Source of the DNA: SIG78 sp045635745
GTDB lineage: Bacteria; Verrucomicrobiota; Lentisphaeria; Victivallales; Victivallaceae
NCBI GenBank assembly: GCA_045635745.1
Contig: JAZTWG010000051.1
Span: 1-64,000, forward strand
Length of the DNA: 64,000 nt
Reading direction: 5' to 3'
The notes beneath the pieces are model-generated. The model ran no database searches, was not told the DNA's origin, and was given only the letters and a program-made list of their open reading frames with translations. Shown piece by piece: positions 50,358 through 58,578 of this stretch (within the stretch, counting starts at the first letter, position 1; the number at the start of each line of letters is the position of its first letter). A program made the position numbers and the translations under genes.

Positions 50358-51554
50358 TCAATTTACCGAATAACCGGCGTTTTGCAATGCTTCTCTGATG
50401 GTTTGGAAATGGTCAAAATCTCTTGTTTCCATAGCTATTTGCAGGAAACAGGCGTTGACATCGTTGTGAACGTTGCCGCGGGTGTGGTTTACCCGTACCA
50501 CGTTAGCACCCAGACTGGAGATCACCGAACTTATGCGGGTGAGTTCGCCGGGGCGGTCGAGCAGTTCAATATTCAATTCCGAATATCTGCCGGAAGTCAC
50601 CAGACCGCGGTGGATAACACGCGAAAGAATTGTTACATCGATATTCCCCCCGGAGAGCAATGCCACTACTTTTTTGCCTTTGATCTGCGGCAGTTTTTTG
50701 AAATGGATCGCCGCCAGCGCGGTTGCCCCGGCACCTTCGGCAATAAGTTTCTGCCCTTCCATAAGCATTACGATCGCGGTGGCGATCTCATCGTCGGTGA
50801 CAGTTACGATATCATCCAGATATTTGCTGCAGTATTCATAAGTTTTGTCGCCGGGCTTTTTCACCGCTATCCCATCAGCAAAAGTTTTGACCGCAGGTGT
50901 GGAAAGTATGCTCCCGGCATGGTAGCTCTCGGCCATGGATGGCGCTCCGGCAGCCTGCACACCATAAACTTTGCAGTTGGGATTGAGTGTTTTTATGGCA
51001 ATGGCGATCCCGGAGGCCAGTCCGCCGCCGCCGATAGGCACTACCACAGCTTCCACCGAACTCATATCTTCCAGAATTTCCAGCCCGATAGTACCTTGAC
51101 CGGCAATAACATCATCGTCATTGAATGGATGCACAAACATTGCACCGGTGCGTTCCACTTCGGCACAGGCTGCAGCGTAAGCGTCGTCGTAAATACCATC
51201 GATCAGCACGACTTCGGCACCGTAACGTTTGGTGGCTTCCACCTTGGAGAGCGGCGCGGTGCTGGGTACGAATATCTTGGCAGGTATATTGTTGACTTGA
51301 GATCCCAGCGCTACGCCCTGAGCATGGTTGCCGGCAGAACAGGCGATCACACCGCGACTTTTTTCGGCATCGGTCATAGTGGCGATCTTGTAGTAAGCAC
51401 CGCGCACTTTGAACGAACCGGTGACCTGCAGGTTTTCCGGTTTGATATAAACTTCTGCATCGGTACTGAAACGCGGAGCAGGGATAAGCGGAGTATGCCG
51501 CAGGACTTTACGCAGTTCCCGGCGGGCATCGTAAAAACGGTCGATTTTCAACAT
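50358..51554 (-). CDS. Threonine ammonia-lyase with C-terminal ACT domain
   Basis: A PLP enzyme that deaminates threonine to 2-oxobutanoate, 398 aa. The PLP Lys is Lys49 in TGSFKVRGAYYKI. The glycine loop GGGGLASGIA binds the cofactor phosphate. A single ACT domain (about 325-398; NIELLDRPGELTRISSVISSLGAN) suggests allosteric control. The short layout resembles TdcB-like enzymes plus one ACT, not long IlvA with two. It could serve isoleucine synthesis or catabolism. Co-transcribed with ridA. Confidence 0.92.
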   Translation of the reverse strand: MLKIDRFYDARRELRKVLRHTPLIPAPRFSTDAEVYIKPENLQVTGSFKVRGAYYKIATMTDAEKSRGVIACSAGNHAQGVALGSQVNNIPAKIFVPSTAPLSKVEATKRYGAEVVLIDGIYDDAYAAACAEVERTGAMFVHPFNDDDVIAGQGTIGLEILEDMSSVEAVVVPIGGGGLASGIAIAIKTLNPNCKVYGVQAAGAPSMAESYHAGSILSTPAVKTFADGIAVKKPGDKTYEYCSKYLDDIVTVTDDEIATAIVMLMEGQKLIAEGAGATALAAIHFKKLPQIKGKKVVALLSGGNIDVTILSRVIHRGLVTSGRYSELNIELLDRPGELTRISSVISSLGANVVRVNHTRGNVHNDVNACFLQIAMETRDFDHFQTIREALQNAGYSVN

Positions 51555-51673
51555 GATAAATTCTTTCTTTGAGAAAATAAAACAATTCTCTTTAATTTAC
51601 CACTTAACAGGCTGAATGTCAAGCTCAAATCTCAAATTTGCTCTGGCTTTTTATTTATAATGCATTTAGATTG

Positions 51674-51702
51674 TTGCAAAAAGACGGGTTTGATGTTATA
51701 TT
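51674..51702 (+). promoter_or_regulatory. Candidate promoter of the YggL-acyltransferase unit
   Basis: TTGCAA (51674-51679), a 17-nt spacer and TATATT (51697-51702), 40 nt before the ATG at 51742. The ribosome binding site AGAGAAAGG follows. Confidence 0.5.
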
Positions 51703-51741
51703 ATAACACACTTTTAACCTGCAAAGAGAAAGGTCTGCATT

Positions 51742-52041
51742 ATGAAAAAACGTTTCCGCAAAAAATTCGGTGTTAAGGAATTCTATCGCCCCTGGTTTGC
51801 TGTTTCTGCTGAAATAGAAGCTATGGCTGAGGGCGATCAGGCTGATTTTGTTTCCCGTTTTATTGCTGCCGCTGAAGCTTTGGATATGACATGCAACGGT
51901 GCCATCGGCGATACTGAACTGGAAGTTGTGATCGATACCGGCCGGCTCTGTACTGCCAATGCCGAACGCCGTCAGCAGTTCCTTGATGAAATCGGCAAGT
52001 GGGAAGAGATCAAAAAGATCGACGCTACCGAATTGCAGTAA
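51742..52041 (+). CDS. YggL (DUF469)-like 50S ribosome-binding protein
   Basis: A 99-aa protein that opens with a basic MKKRFRKKFGVKEFYRPWF and continues with the alternating pattern of YggL: DFVSRFIAAAEALDMTCNGAIGD, then the strand LEVVIDTGRLC and a terminal helix (AERRQQFLDEIGKWEEIKKI). YggL relatives bind the 50S subunit. The match is by overall pattern and moderate. The next gene starts 5 nt later. Confidence 0.65.
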   Translation: MKKRFRKKFGVKEFYRPWFAVSAEIEAMAEGDQADFVSRFIAAAEALDMTCNGAIGDTELEVVIDTGRLCTANAERRQQFLDEIGKWEEIKKIDATELQ

Positions 52042-52046
52042 TTTTT

Positions 52047-52796
52047 ATGGGGTACTTGAAGCAAAAATTTCGGGAAACGAAAAAACTGCCGGACTGGATA
52101 TTTGTGATCCTGGCTGGAATTTTGCGTTTTATGCGCTTTTTCCTTTTCCGGTTGGAAGTGATCGACCCTGAAGATATTGTCCACAAAGGCGAACGGATGG
52201 TCGGGGTGACCTGGCACAACCGTTTGCTCTTTTTTCCTGCGGTGTTTCCCAAAGCTGTACGCAAACGCACTGTGGCGGTGGTTTCCGCTTCCCGCGATGG
52301 TCAATACATTGCCGACCTGATCAAATGTTTCGGATTGCGGAGTGCGCGCGGTTCTTCCAGCAAAGGCGGCATGAATGCCCAGCTGGAAGCCTCCAGAGCT
52401 TTGGCAGAAGGCAATAATGTGAGCTTTACGCCCGATGGACCGCGCGGACCGCGTTATACCATGAGCAAAGGGCCCATACATCTGGCAAGTCTGCATAAGA
52501 CCTGTGTTTTGCCGGTGACTGTCAATGCTTCGAGGTACTGGGAGTGCAAGTCATGGGATCGCTTTCAGATACCCAAACCGTTCAGCAAACTGACTCTGGT
52601 GATCGGTAAACCGATTTATGTGCCGGAAAATCTGGATGCTGAAACGCTTGAACATTACCGCCTTATGGCGCAGAATGCACTTAACGAGATCAGTAATGTT
52701 CGTCCGGAAGATATACCCACTATTGAGGAAATTGAAGCAGAAAAACGACGCAAGGCGGCAAAAAAAGCGGCCAAAGCGCAGAAAAAAGGGAAATGA
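52047..52796 (+). CDS. DUF374 lysophospholipid-acyltransferase-like protein
   Basis: A 249-aa membrane-associated acyltransferase-like protein. One N-terminal hydrophobic segment (about 12-30) precedes MVGVTWHNRLLFFP, where WHNR stands for the HX4D-type region of DUF374, then SASRDGQYIADLIKCFGL, RGSSSKGG and FTPDGPRGPRYTMSKGPI. This motif order is diagnostic for DUF374. The acyl acceptor is unknown but probably a lipid of the outer envelope. The C-terminal 30 residues are Lys/Ala/Glu-rich and probably disordered. Start at MGYLKQKF follows the YggL-like stop. Confidence 0.82.
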   Translation: MGYLKQKFRETKKLPDWIFVILAGILRFMRFFLFRLEVIDPEDIVHKGERMVGVTWHNRLLFFPAVFPKAVRKRTVAVVSASRDGQYIADLIKCFGLRSARGSSSKGGMNAQLEASRALAEGNNVSFTPDGPRGPRYTMSKGPIHLASLHKTCVLPVTVNASRYWECKSWDRFQIPKPFSKLTLVIGKPIYVPENLDAETLEHYRLMAQNALNEISNVRPEDIPTIEEIEAEKRRKAAKKAAKAQKKGK

Positions 52797-52799
52797 ATT

Positions 52800-53741
52800 A
52801 TGAGTAAACTGCCAATCAGTCTGATTATTGATGATGGGGGTGTTGTCAACACCTTTTCTTATCACGATTTAGCCCATTACCACGAAGAACTCGTTCCGCC
52901 GGCAATGGCAATGCAGTTCGGTAAAGTTTGTGCCCAATATGGCGTGAAGGGCAAGTTTTCGGTAGTGCCGATCCCCTGCTGTCTGGGCAGATTGGATGAA
53001 CCGGAAAAAATCAACCATGTGCCGGCAGAAAATGTCAGGGCTTTTGTGGAATATGCCAAAAAATATATTGCGCCGCGTTTTTCCATTACGCCGGAACTGC
53101 TGACGCATTTTCTGGCATGGAACGATAAGCTCCATAAAGGTATGCATTATTGCGAAGATACGTTTATAGCGCGCTGTTCGGCCGAAGAGATTGCCGATTA
53201 TCTTTCGATCGGTCTGCAGATTCTTGACAATATCGGGCTGCATCCGACCGGAATAAGTTCGCCGTGGAATACCGGGATTGATAATGAGGACAATTATTGC
53301 CGTGGTATCGGTATGGCATTTAAAAAGACCTTTGGGGTTGACCGTACTTTCTATTTTCTGCACAGCCAGGAAGCCGGGTTCACCCGGCCGCGCGAGATGT
53401 GCAATTCTGCAGAAACCGGCAAAGTGGTTACTGTGCCGAACAATAGTTCTGATGCTTTCTGGGGCAGCCAGAATCCGGCAAGTTTCGATCAGGCAGTGGA
53501 CAATGTCCGGGAAGGTATCGACAAGTTGCTGACTGCTGACGGAAAATCCGGTACTCTGCGGGATCTCTACGAAGCCGGCGAACCGCTGGTGATGATAACG
53601 CATTGGCAATCGCTTTATTCTGACGGCAGAAATATCGGGCTGGATGGCTTTGAAGAACTTTTGCAGCGGATACAGAAAACCTTCAAGGATAATGTAGAAT
53701 GGATGAGCTTTGAAGAGCTCGCCAAACACTATTGCCCGTAA
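52800..53741 (+). CDS. Polysaccharide-deacetylase-fold protein
   Basis: A 313-aa cytosolic protein (no signal peptide) that looks like a NodB/GH-type seven-stranded barrel: PISLIIDDGGVVNTFSYHD holds the Asp pair of the deacetylase metal site, KGKFSVVPIPCCLG the second strand, and GEPLVMITHWQSLYSDG the late His-containing strand. It may be a de-N-acetylase or a relative acting on a sugar; the substrate is unknown. It begins 3 nt after the acyltransferase stop, so the three rightward genes likely form one unit. Confidence 0.6.
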   Translation: MSKLPISLIIDDGGVVNTFSYHDLAHYHEELVPPAMAMQFGKVCAQYGVKGKFSVVPIPCCLGRLDEPEKINHVPAENVRAFVEYAKKYIAPRFSITPELLTHFLAWNDKLHKGMHYCEDTFIARCSAEEIADYLSIGLQILDNIGLHPTGISSPWNTGIDNEDNYCRGIGMAFKKTFGVDRTFYFLHSQEAGFTRPREMCNSAETGKVVTVPNNSSDAFWGSQNPASFDQAVDNVREGIDKLLTADGKSGTLRDLYEAGEPLVMITHWQSLYSDGRNIGLDGFEELLQRIQKTFKDNVEWMSFEELAKHYCP

Positions 53742-53784
53742 ACAAAAAAATATTTCCTGAAACATGCTGTCGGGAAAAAATAAT

Positions 53785-53829
53785 AAAACTGCAGCTTGCC
53801 TTGTTTGATATTGCAAGCTGCAGTTTTTT
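53785..53829. terminator. Bidirectional terminator between convergent operons
   Basis: An 11-bp perfect stem (53789-53799 with 53813-53823, core GCAGCTTGC/GCAAGCTGC) is flanked by A-rich sequence on the left and TTTTTT on the right, so it can act on both strands. Confidence 0.85.
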
Positions 53830-54004
53830 ATTGTATATGATACCCAAACATCGGTTGCCGATGCTGCTTGAATAAATCGATCACGTGTTGCATCGGGCAC
53901 TGGTGTTTGTGATGCTCGCCGGGGCTGTTCTCTTGCCGGGTAAAAGGCAAGGTTACCAGTTTGTGGTTATCAACAGTGATTTTCCGGACTTTATTACGGC
54001 GCAT
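53828..54004 (-). CDS. Possible small overlapping ORF, 58 aa, His-rich
   Basis: Leftward, an ATG at 54004, inside manC but in another frame, opens a 58-codon frame that ends exactly at the terminator (stop 53828-53830). The product is basic and rich in His and Gln (GEHHKHQCPMQHVIDLFKQH). Beyond the manC stop it is the only continuous leftward frame and looks coding-like. No strong ribosome binding site is seen, and the family is unknown. It could instead be a frameshifted C-terminal extension of manC or chance. Confidence 0.35.
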   Translation of the reverse strand: MRRNKVRKITVDNHKLVTLPFTRQENSPGEHHKHQCPMQHVIDLFKQHRQPMFGYHIQ

Positions 54005-54951
54005 TTTTTGAGCTTTTCCACTCTTATTTCTGTATCGTCATCACAGAATATCAGATTTTGATCAGCTTCTTCCAATTGAAGTTTGCCCCGGGTACTGATG
54101 GCGTTTGCGTGAAAATCTTTCATCGTTATTTCGTAAAGTGCGCCCAAAGTTCCGAGGTCGTTCCATTGAAAAGAAGCCTGTTTTACCACCACATTGGCGG
54201 CTTTTTCCATGATAGCGTAATCTATGGAGATTTTTTCGCAATTTTCAAAGTCGCTCCGGTATTCTCCGCCGCCTGACCACGATTGGAACTTTTCATACAA
54301 AGCCGGATTGTACTTTTGAAAAGCTTCGGCAATGGCGTTTACCCGCCAGACAAAAATACCGCAGTTCCACCAGTAGTTGCCATCCATCATATAATGCTGG
54401 GCGGTTTCAAAATCGGGTTTTTCTTTGAACGCACTTACTTTATAGATACCCGGCGCAAGCTTTTCTCCGGCATTGATATAGCCGTAACCGGTCGCCGGTT
54501 TATCCGGCGTTACGCCGAGAATGGTCAGCGAACCGGTTTGAGCTTGTTCTATACAATCAAGCAAATCTTCCTGAAAACGCTTTACCGGGGTTATACGGTG
54601 ATCGGCAGGCAGAACGATCATGGTGGCATCTTCGCATCTTCTGCGGATAAGCGCCGCTGCCAGCGCTATACATGGAGCCGTGTTTCTGCGGCAGGGTTCA
54701 GCAATGATGTTTTCCGGCGGCAGCATCAATATTTCGCGCGCCTGTACTGCAGATTTTTCATCGGTTATCACAAAGACATTTTCGGCATTCAAAAGCGGAA
54801 ACAATCTCTGCACCGTATCTTCCAGAAGTGTCTGCTGACCATTGAGCGAAATCAATGGCTTGGGGCGTTCGTCGGTACTCAGCGGCCACAATCTTTCACC
54901 CTTGCCGCCGGCCATGATAACGGCGAATAATTTATTTTTATCGATTTTCAT
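53953..54951 (-). CDS. manC: Mannose-1-phosphate guanylyltransferase
   Basis: Makes GDP-mannose from mannose-1-phosphate and GTP, 332 aa. The N-terminal nucleotide loop is MAGGKGERLWPLS; EKP in AFKEKPD and NCGIFVW are the sugar-binding motifs. This is the short form, without the cupin-type isomerase domain of AlgA-like enzymes. It ends soon after AVIKSGKSLLITTN, slightly shorter than many relatives. It is the last of the clear genes in the polysaccharide operon and its likely GDP-mannose source, together with the mutase at 24361. Confidence 0.93.
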   Translation of the reverse strand: MKIDKNKLFAVIMAGGKGERLWPLSTDERPKPLISLNGQQTLLEDTVQRLFPLLNAENVFVITDEKSAVQAREILMLPPENIIAEPCRRNTAPCIALAAALIRRRCEDATMIVLPADHRITPVKRFQEDLLDCIEQAQTGSLTILGVTPDKPATGYGYINAGEKLAPGIYKVSAFKEKPDFETAQHYMMDGNYWWNCGIFVWRVNAIAEAFQKYNPALYEKFQSWSGGGEYRSDFENCEKISIDYAIMEKAANVVVKQASFQWNDLGTLGALYEITMKDFHANAISTRGKLQLEEADQNLIFCDDDTEIRVEKLKKCAVIKSGKSLLITTNW

Positions 54952-54953
54952 AA

Positions 54954-55883
54954 TCACTTCCTCCTGATACCGCGCAGTAATTTTGTATGCGGCGGCAAGT
55001 AACATCTTATATTGAGTTTATGTATCAAACCGACCCGTTTGCCGGCAATTGAATTTACCAGATCCTGAACCAATTCTTTTTGCGGACGAGCAAGACGCAA
55101 AAAATCATTGCGTATTTCAGCCGGGTCAACTGGATTATTTACCCAGTATTCCACGTTTTCAGCCACGCTTTCTGCTGAATCTTCAGCATAACGTACCGCA
55201 AACTCCGGCAGCAGAATATCTCGTCCGCCAATATTTCCGGTATTGACTACCGGTATGCCGCAAAGCGAATATTCGCCGCAGGCAAACATCGCACCCTCCA
55301 CCGCGGATAACGCCAGACCGCAGGCGGCTTCGCAGATTTTTCCTCCGATAAAAAATGATGGGATTTTTTTGCTCCACACTGCGTGCGGAAAGAGCTTTAT
55401 TGTATTTTCAAAATACTCTTTTTCTTTTTCAGTATAGCCGCCGATAAGACGCAGATTTTTGACTTTTACTGCAAGCTCATGCCGTTTGAATGGCGTAATA
55501 CGCGCCAGGTAAAGTGCATCGTACTTCCGTTTGTCCCGTTTGGCCAGCGGATAATGTGCCGGATCCAGAAAAGCATTATGGTTGGCCAGATATACTTCGT
55601 TGAATTTATTGATTATCGGTACTTCTTCCGGCGCGTTGGCAAGGAGGATGAAACGCGCTTCCGGAAACGCGTTTTTTGCTTCTGTCAGTCGCATTTTAAG
55701 CTCGTTTGCCACTTCCGGAAGTTCTGCAGACCAGCCAAGCTGCATCAGCATGGTGAATTTTTTACTTTGCGGGATCGCGCTTTGAAAATCCGGCAGATTC
55801 CGCAGAAAATCCATTTCAAACGCCGTAATTATTTGAGGACTGTGATTCAATATATGTGCAGGCAAACAATCCAAAAAACTCAT
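54954..55883 (-). CDS. Glycosyltransferase-like protein (GT-B fold, divergent)
   Basis: A 309-aa protein. The second half resembles a GT4-type nucleotide-sugar domain: DALYLARITPFKRHELAVKVKNLRLIGG, then GAMFACGEYSLCGIPVVNTGNIGG in the place of the usual EGFGLxxLEAMAxGxPV. The N-terminal half is short, so it is a compact or reduced member. Its ATG overlaps the DUF3089 stop (ATGA), and it lies 2 nt before manC. The donor is probably GDP-mannose or a UDP-sugar, but that cannot be read. Confidence 0.7.
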   Translation of the reverse strand: MSFLDCLPAHILNHSPQIITAFEMDFLRNLPDFQSAIPQSKKFTMLMQLGWSAELPEVANELKMRLTEAKNAFPEARFILLANAPEEVPIINKFNEVYLANHNAFLDPAHYPLAKRDKRKYDALYLARITPFKRHELAVKVKNLRLIGGYTEKEKEYFENTIKLFPHAVWSKKIPSFFIGGKICEAACGLALSAVEGAMFACGEYSLCGIPVVNTGNIGGRDILLPEFAVRYAEDSAESVAENVEYWVNNPVDPAEIRNDFLRLARPQKELVQDLVNSIAGKRVGLIHKLNIRCYLPPHTKLLRGIRRK

Positions 55884-56794
55884 TTTACATTTTTCCATTC
55901 CCGATATTTTATCAGGTTTTGAGTCCGCTTTTGAGCATTGGCAACAATGTTTCCGGCAAATATCGAAATACAGTTATTGGTGAATTTACCATTGGTAACG
56001 TGCAGCAAGGGTGGCGGACATTGTATATTCAGTACGCCCTTTTCCGGATCGATAACTGCACCGCAGAAGTTTTTTACTTCCACCTTGCGCCAGAAAATAT
56101 TTTTGTGTTCCGGCATGTAGAATACAGCCTTGAGGTTTTCTTCGGCTGTTCCGGGCGTGGCATCCAGTTTCCAGTTTAACGGATTTATGCAGTAGATTCC
56201 TTTCTTCAGCGCCGGATCATCAATTTTTTCGCCGTTTATACAACTGATCCATGTTATGATCACGCCGCAATCATCGGCATTGGCTGCTGCTTTGAGATTA
56301 TCCCAGTAAAAATCGTCGGCAATCTGTTCTGCGGTCTTGGGCTGCATATCAGGTAAATAGGCAGCAATAAATCCGTTTTTCACCGTCAAGCCATCGACAT
56401 TCTGCATGGCTTCATACAGCAGATCGGCGGCTTTGCCTTCGGCAAGCAGCACAAACGGATGACCGGATTGGTGGAATTTTTCGAGATAATACTCCAATGC
56501 GGCAGTTACGTTTTTCACATCAGGGGTCTGGATCTCCGGAGCAAAAACTCTTACGCCGCGCCCGAAAATATCGTTGGTGTGTGTTTTTGTCCAGTTAAAC
56601 TGAATATCGTGTGTGTCGCCGTAGCCTGCCGGGGCTTTACCGATGTAGAAAAGGTCAAACTTTGAATAGTATTGCGGAATATCATTTTCCCGTATCAGCC
56701 AGTTGGTTCCGTAATCATACGGCGATACCGAAGAACAACCCGCAAATGTCAATACAACTGCGGCAGCGACCATTGAATAGAAAAGTTTTTTCAT
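55880..56794 (-). CDS. DUF3089 lipoprotein lacking the catalytic serine
   Basis: A 304-aa lipoprotein with lipobox LTFAGC (Cys20). The mature part follows the DUF3089 (alpha/beta-hydrolase-like) pattern: ENDIPQYYSKFDLFYIGK, EYYLEKFHQSGHPFVLLAEG, GIYCINPLNWKLD, FCGAVIDPEKG and a terminal FAGNIVANAQKRT. Where family members have the nucleophile elbow GHSQG, this protein has AEGKA (118-122), with Gly at the Ser position. It should be non-catalytic. The start is set by GGAG before MKKLFYS. Position inside the polysaccharide operon suggests a binding or structural role in the envelope. Confidence 0.75.
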   Translation of the reverse strand: MKKLFYSMVAAAVVLTFAGCSSVSPYDYGTNWLIRENDIPQYYSKFDLFYIGKAPAGYGDTHDIQFNWTKTHTNDIFGRGVRVFAPEIQTPDVKNVTAALEYYLEKFHQSGHPFVLLAEGKAADLLYEAMQNVDGLTVKNGFIAAYLPDMQPKTAEQIADDFYWDNLKAAANADDCGVIITWISCINGEKIDDPALKKGIYCINPLNWKLDATPGTAEENLKAVFYMPEHKNIFWRKVEVKNFCGAVIDPEKGVLNIQCPPPLLHVTNGKFTNNCISIFAGNIVANAQKRTQNLIKYREWKNVK

Positions 56795-58578
56795 TTTTTT
56801 CTCCATATTTTACTCCGGAAGACCCTTGCAATAAATAAAGGATTTCCAATGATATACCGTTTGAACAGTCTTGACGGCTCGCAATAGAGCCGGAAACACC
56901 ATTCTATATTAAGTTTACGCATCCACAACGGCGCCCGGGGAATGCGTTCGGATACAAAATCAAGCAAGCCGCCAACTCCGATTGCTACACATCCGGGGAT
57001 TTTATCCAGATTGCATCTGATCCATTCTTCCTGCTTGGGAACACCAAGCGCAACTAACAGAATATCAGCTTTCATTGCCGCAAGTTCGCTGAAGATTTCA
57101 TTCTCGCTTTTTGATTTGAAAAATCCATCCGCGCATCCGATGAATTCAGCTTTGCCGTTCAAAGCCTTTGCTTTTTCCAGCGCTTTTTCCGCTACACCCG
57201 GAGCTCCGCCGAAAAGGTAGATCCGGTACGGCTGCTGCGCCAGCAGCGGAAACATATCAGTTCCATTGACATTTTCTTCCACGTGGAACCCGAGCATTTT
57301 TGCGCCGATCCGGGCACCGATACCATCGGCAAAAACAGCAGAACATGCGTTCAGGATTTTTTTGTACGCCTGATTTTTATACGCCACATTCAAACAATGC
57401 GCGTTGATAAATGCCACATGATGCGATTTTTTGCTTTTAATCAGCTGATCGATCTGCAGCAGCGCTTCATCCATTGTCCCGCTGAAAAACTGCACTCCGA
57501 ACACGCCGGCCTGGCGTTTCCGGTAGATTTCCACCAAACCTTTTGCCGTATTCTGCCAGCTGAAATTGCCGGCTTTGGCTCTGCCTTTTTCAATCAACTG
57601 CTGCTGATAAGCTGTATCGGAAAGGATCTTTTCAATAGCCGCAGCAATTTCATCTGCCGCAGAGGGATCAAAAAGTTCTGCTGCGCCTTCACCAAGTTCA
57701 CCCAACGAGGAATTATTGGAACACGCACAGGGCAATCCGGCGTGCATGGCCTCAAGCAGCGAAAGACCGAACCCTTCAAAATGTGATGGAAATATATACA
57801 TCGAACTTTGTGCATACAGTTCCGGCAGTTTGGCAAAGTCCACAAATCCGGTGAATTTAAACTGATCACGGCAAGGAGATTTTCCGGCATACTCAAACAC
57901 CGTTTCCGCGCCGTTCCAGCTGGCACCGGGCATGACAAGCGTATAATCTTTACGCAGATTTTCCGGCAGCAGTTCAAATGCTTTGAGCAAATTCAAATGA
58001 TTTTTACCGGGGTGTTCGATTCGCGAAATGTAGAGTATCTGTTTGAGTTTTTCCGTTTCAACTTTTGCCGGCGGGGTAAAACCATTGTAGACGATCGAGA
58101 TCTTTTCTTCTGGTATATGCCAGTATTTTATCAGATCATTTCGCGTGGATTTACTTATGGCTACAATGCTTTGAGCTTTGCGAACATAGTGCGGCAACAC
58201 CCTTTTGATGTAAAACATCCGGAACCGGTCATATTTCACCGGTACATGATATTGCGATAAATCATGCACTACGGCTATTGTGTAGATCGGGTAGCGCGCA
58301 AACACCCGCCGGTTGGCGGCGAGCATGATGCAGAAATCAAACTTTTTCCAACTTATCCGCCACGGCAGAATGAACAGGCTGTAAAGCATGGAAAAGAGCG
58401 CGCGGCGCTTTTTGATTTTTACAAGCTCAAAACGCTCAAACTCTTTTGCTCCGTCATCTTCCACGATCAGAGTCAGATCATGGCCCTGCGCTTCCAAAGC
58501 CTTTACGACTTCGCGTATGTAAACAGATATTCCGGATTTACCGTTATCAAAAGGTATGGCTGAAAGCAGTATTTTCAT
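56791..58578 (-). CDS. Fused GT4 - GT26 glycosyltransferase
   Basis: A 595-aa bifunctional protein. The first part (about 1-360) is a GT4 enzyme: QILYISRIEHPGKNHLNLL and HFEGFGLSLLEAMHAGLP. The second (about 365-595) is a WecG/TagA/CpsF (GT26) enzyme: INAHCLNVAYKN, FADGIGARIGAKMLG, NGTDMFPLL, YLFGGAPGVAEKA, LGVPKQEEWI and the basic C-terminal stretch EWCFRLYCEPSRLFKRYI that binds the membrane. GT26 enzymes add the second sugar to undecaprenyl-linked glycans. The fusion would couple two successive transfers. Overlaps both neighbours by 4 nt. Confidence 0.9.
   Translation of the reverse strand: MKILLSAIPFDNGKSGISVYIREVVKALEAQGHDLTLIVEDDGAKEFERFELVKIKKRRALFSMLYSLFILPWRISWKKFDFCIMLAANRRVFARYPIYTIAVVHDLSQYHVPVKYDRFRMFYIKRVLPHYVRKAQSIVAISKSTRNDLIKYWHIPEEKISIVYNGFTPPAKVETEKLKQILYISRIEHPGKNHLNLLKAFELLPENLRKDYTLVMPGASWNGAETVFEYAGKSPCRDQFKFTGFVDFAKLPELYAQSSMYIFPSHFEGFGLSLLEAMHAGLPCACSNNSSLGELGEGAAELFDPSAADEIAAAIEKILSDTAYQQQLIEKGRAKAGNFSWQNTAKGLVEIYRKRQAGVFGVQFFSGTMDEALLQIDQLIKSKKSHHVAFINAHCLNVAYKNQAYKKILNACSAVFADGIGARIGAKMLGFHVEENVNGTDMFPLLAQQPYRIYLFGGAPGVAEKALEKAKALNGKAEFIGCADGFFKSKSENEIFSELAAMKADILLVALGVPKQEEWIRCNLDKIPGCVAIGVGGLLDFVSERIPRAPLWMRKLNIEWCFRLYCEPSRLFKRYIIGNPLFIARVFRSKIWRKK

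Noticed and set aside
50382..51572. Rightward 396-codon frame opposite threonine ammonia-lyase
   Set aside because: Antisense shadow; the leftward gene has the full PLP and ACT motifs.
52869..53900. Leftward 343-codon frame opposite the deacetylase-fold gene
   Set aside because: It crosses the bidirectional terminator at 53785-53829 and lacks protein features.
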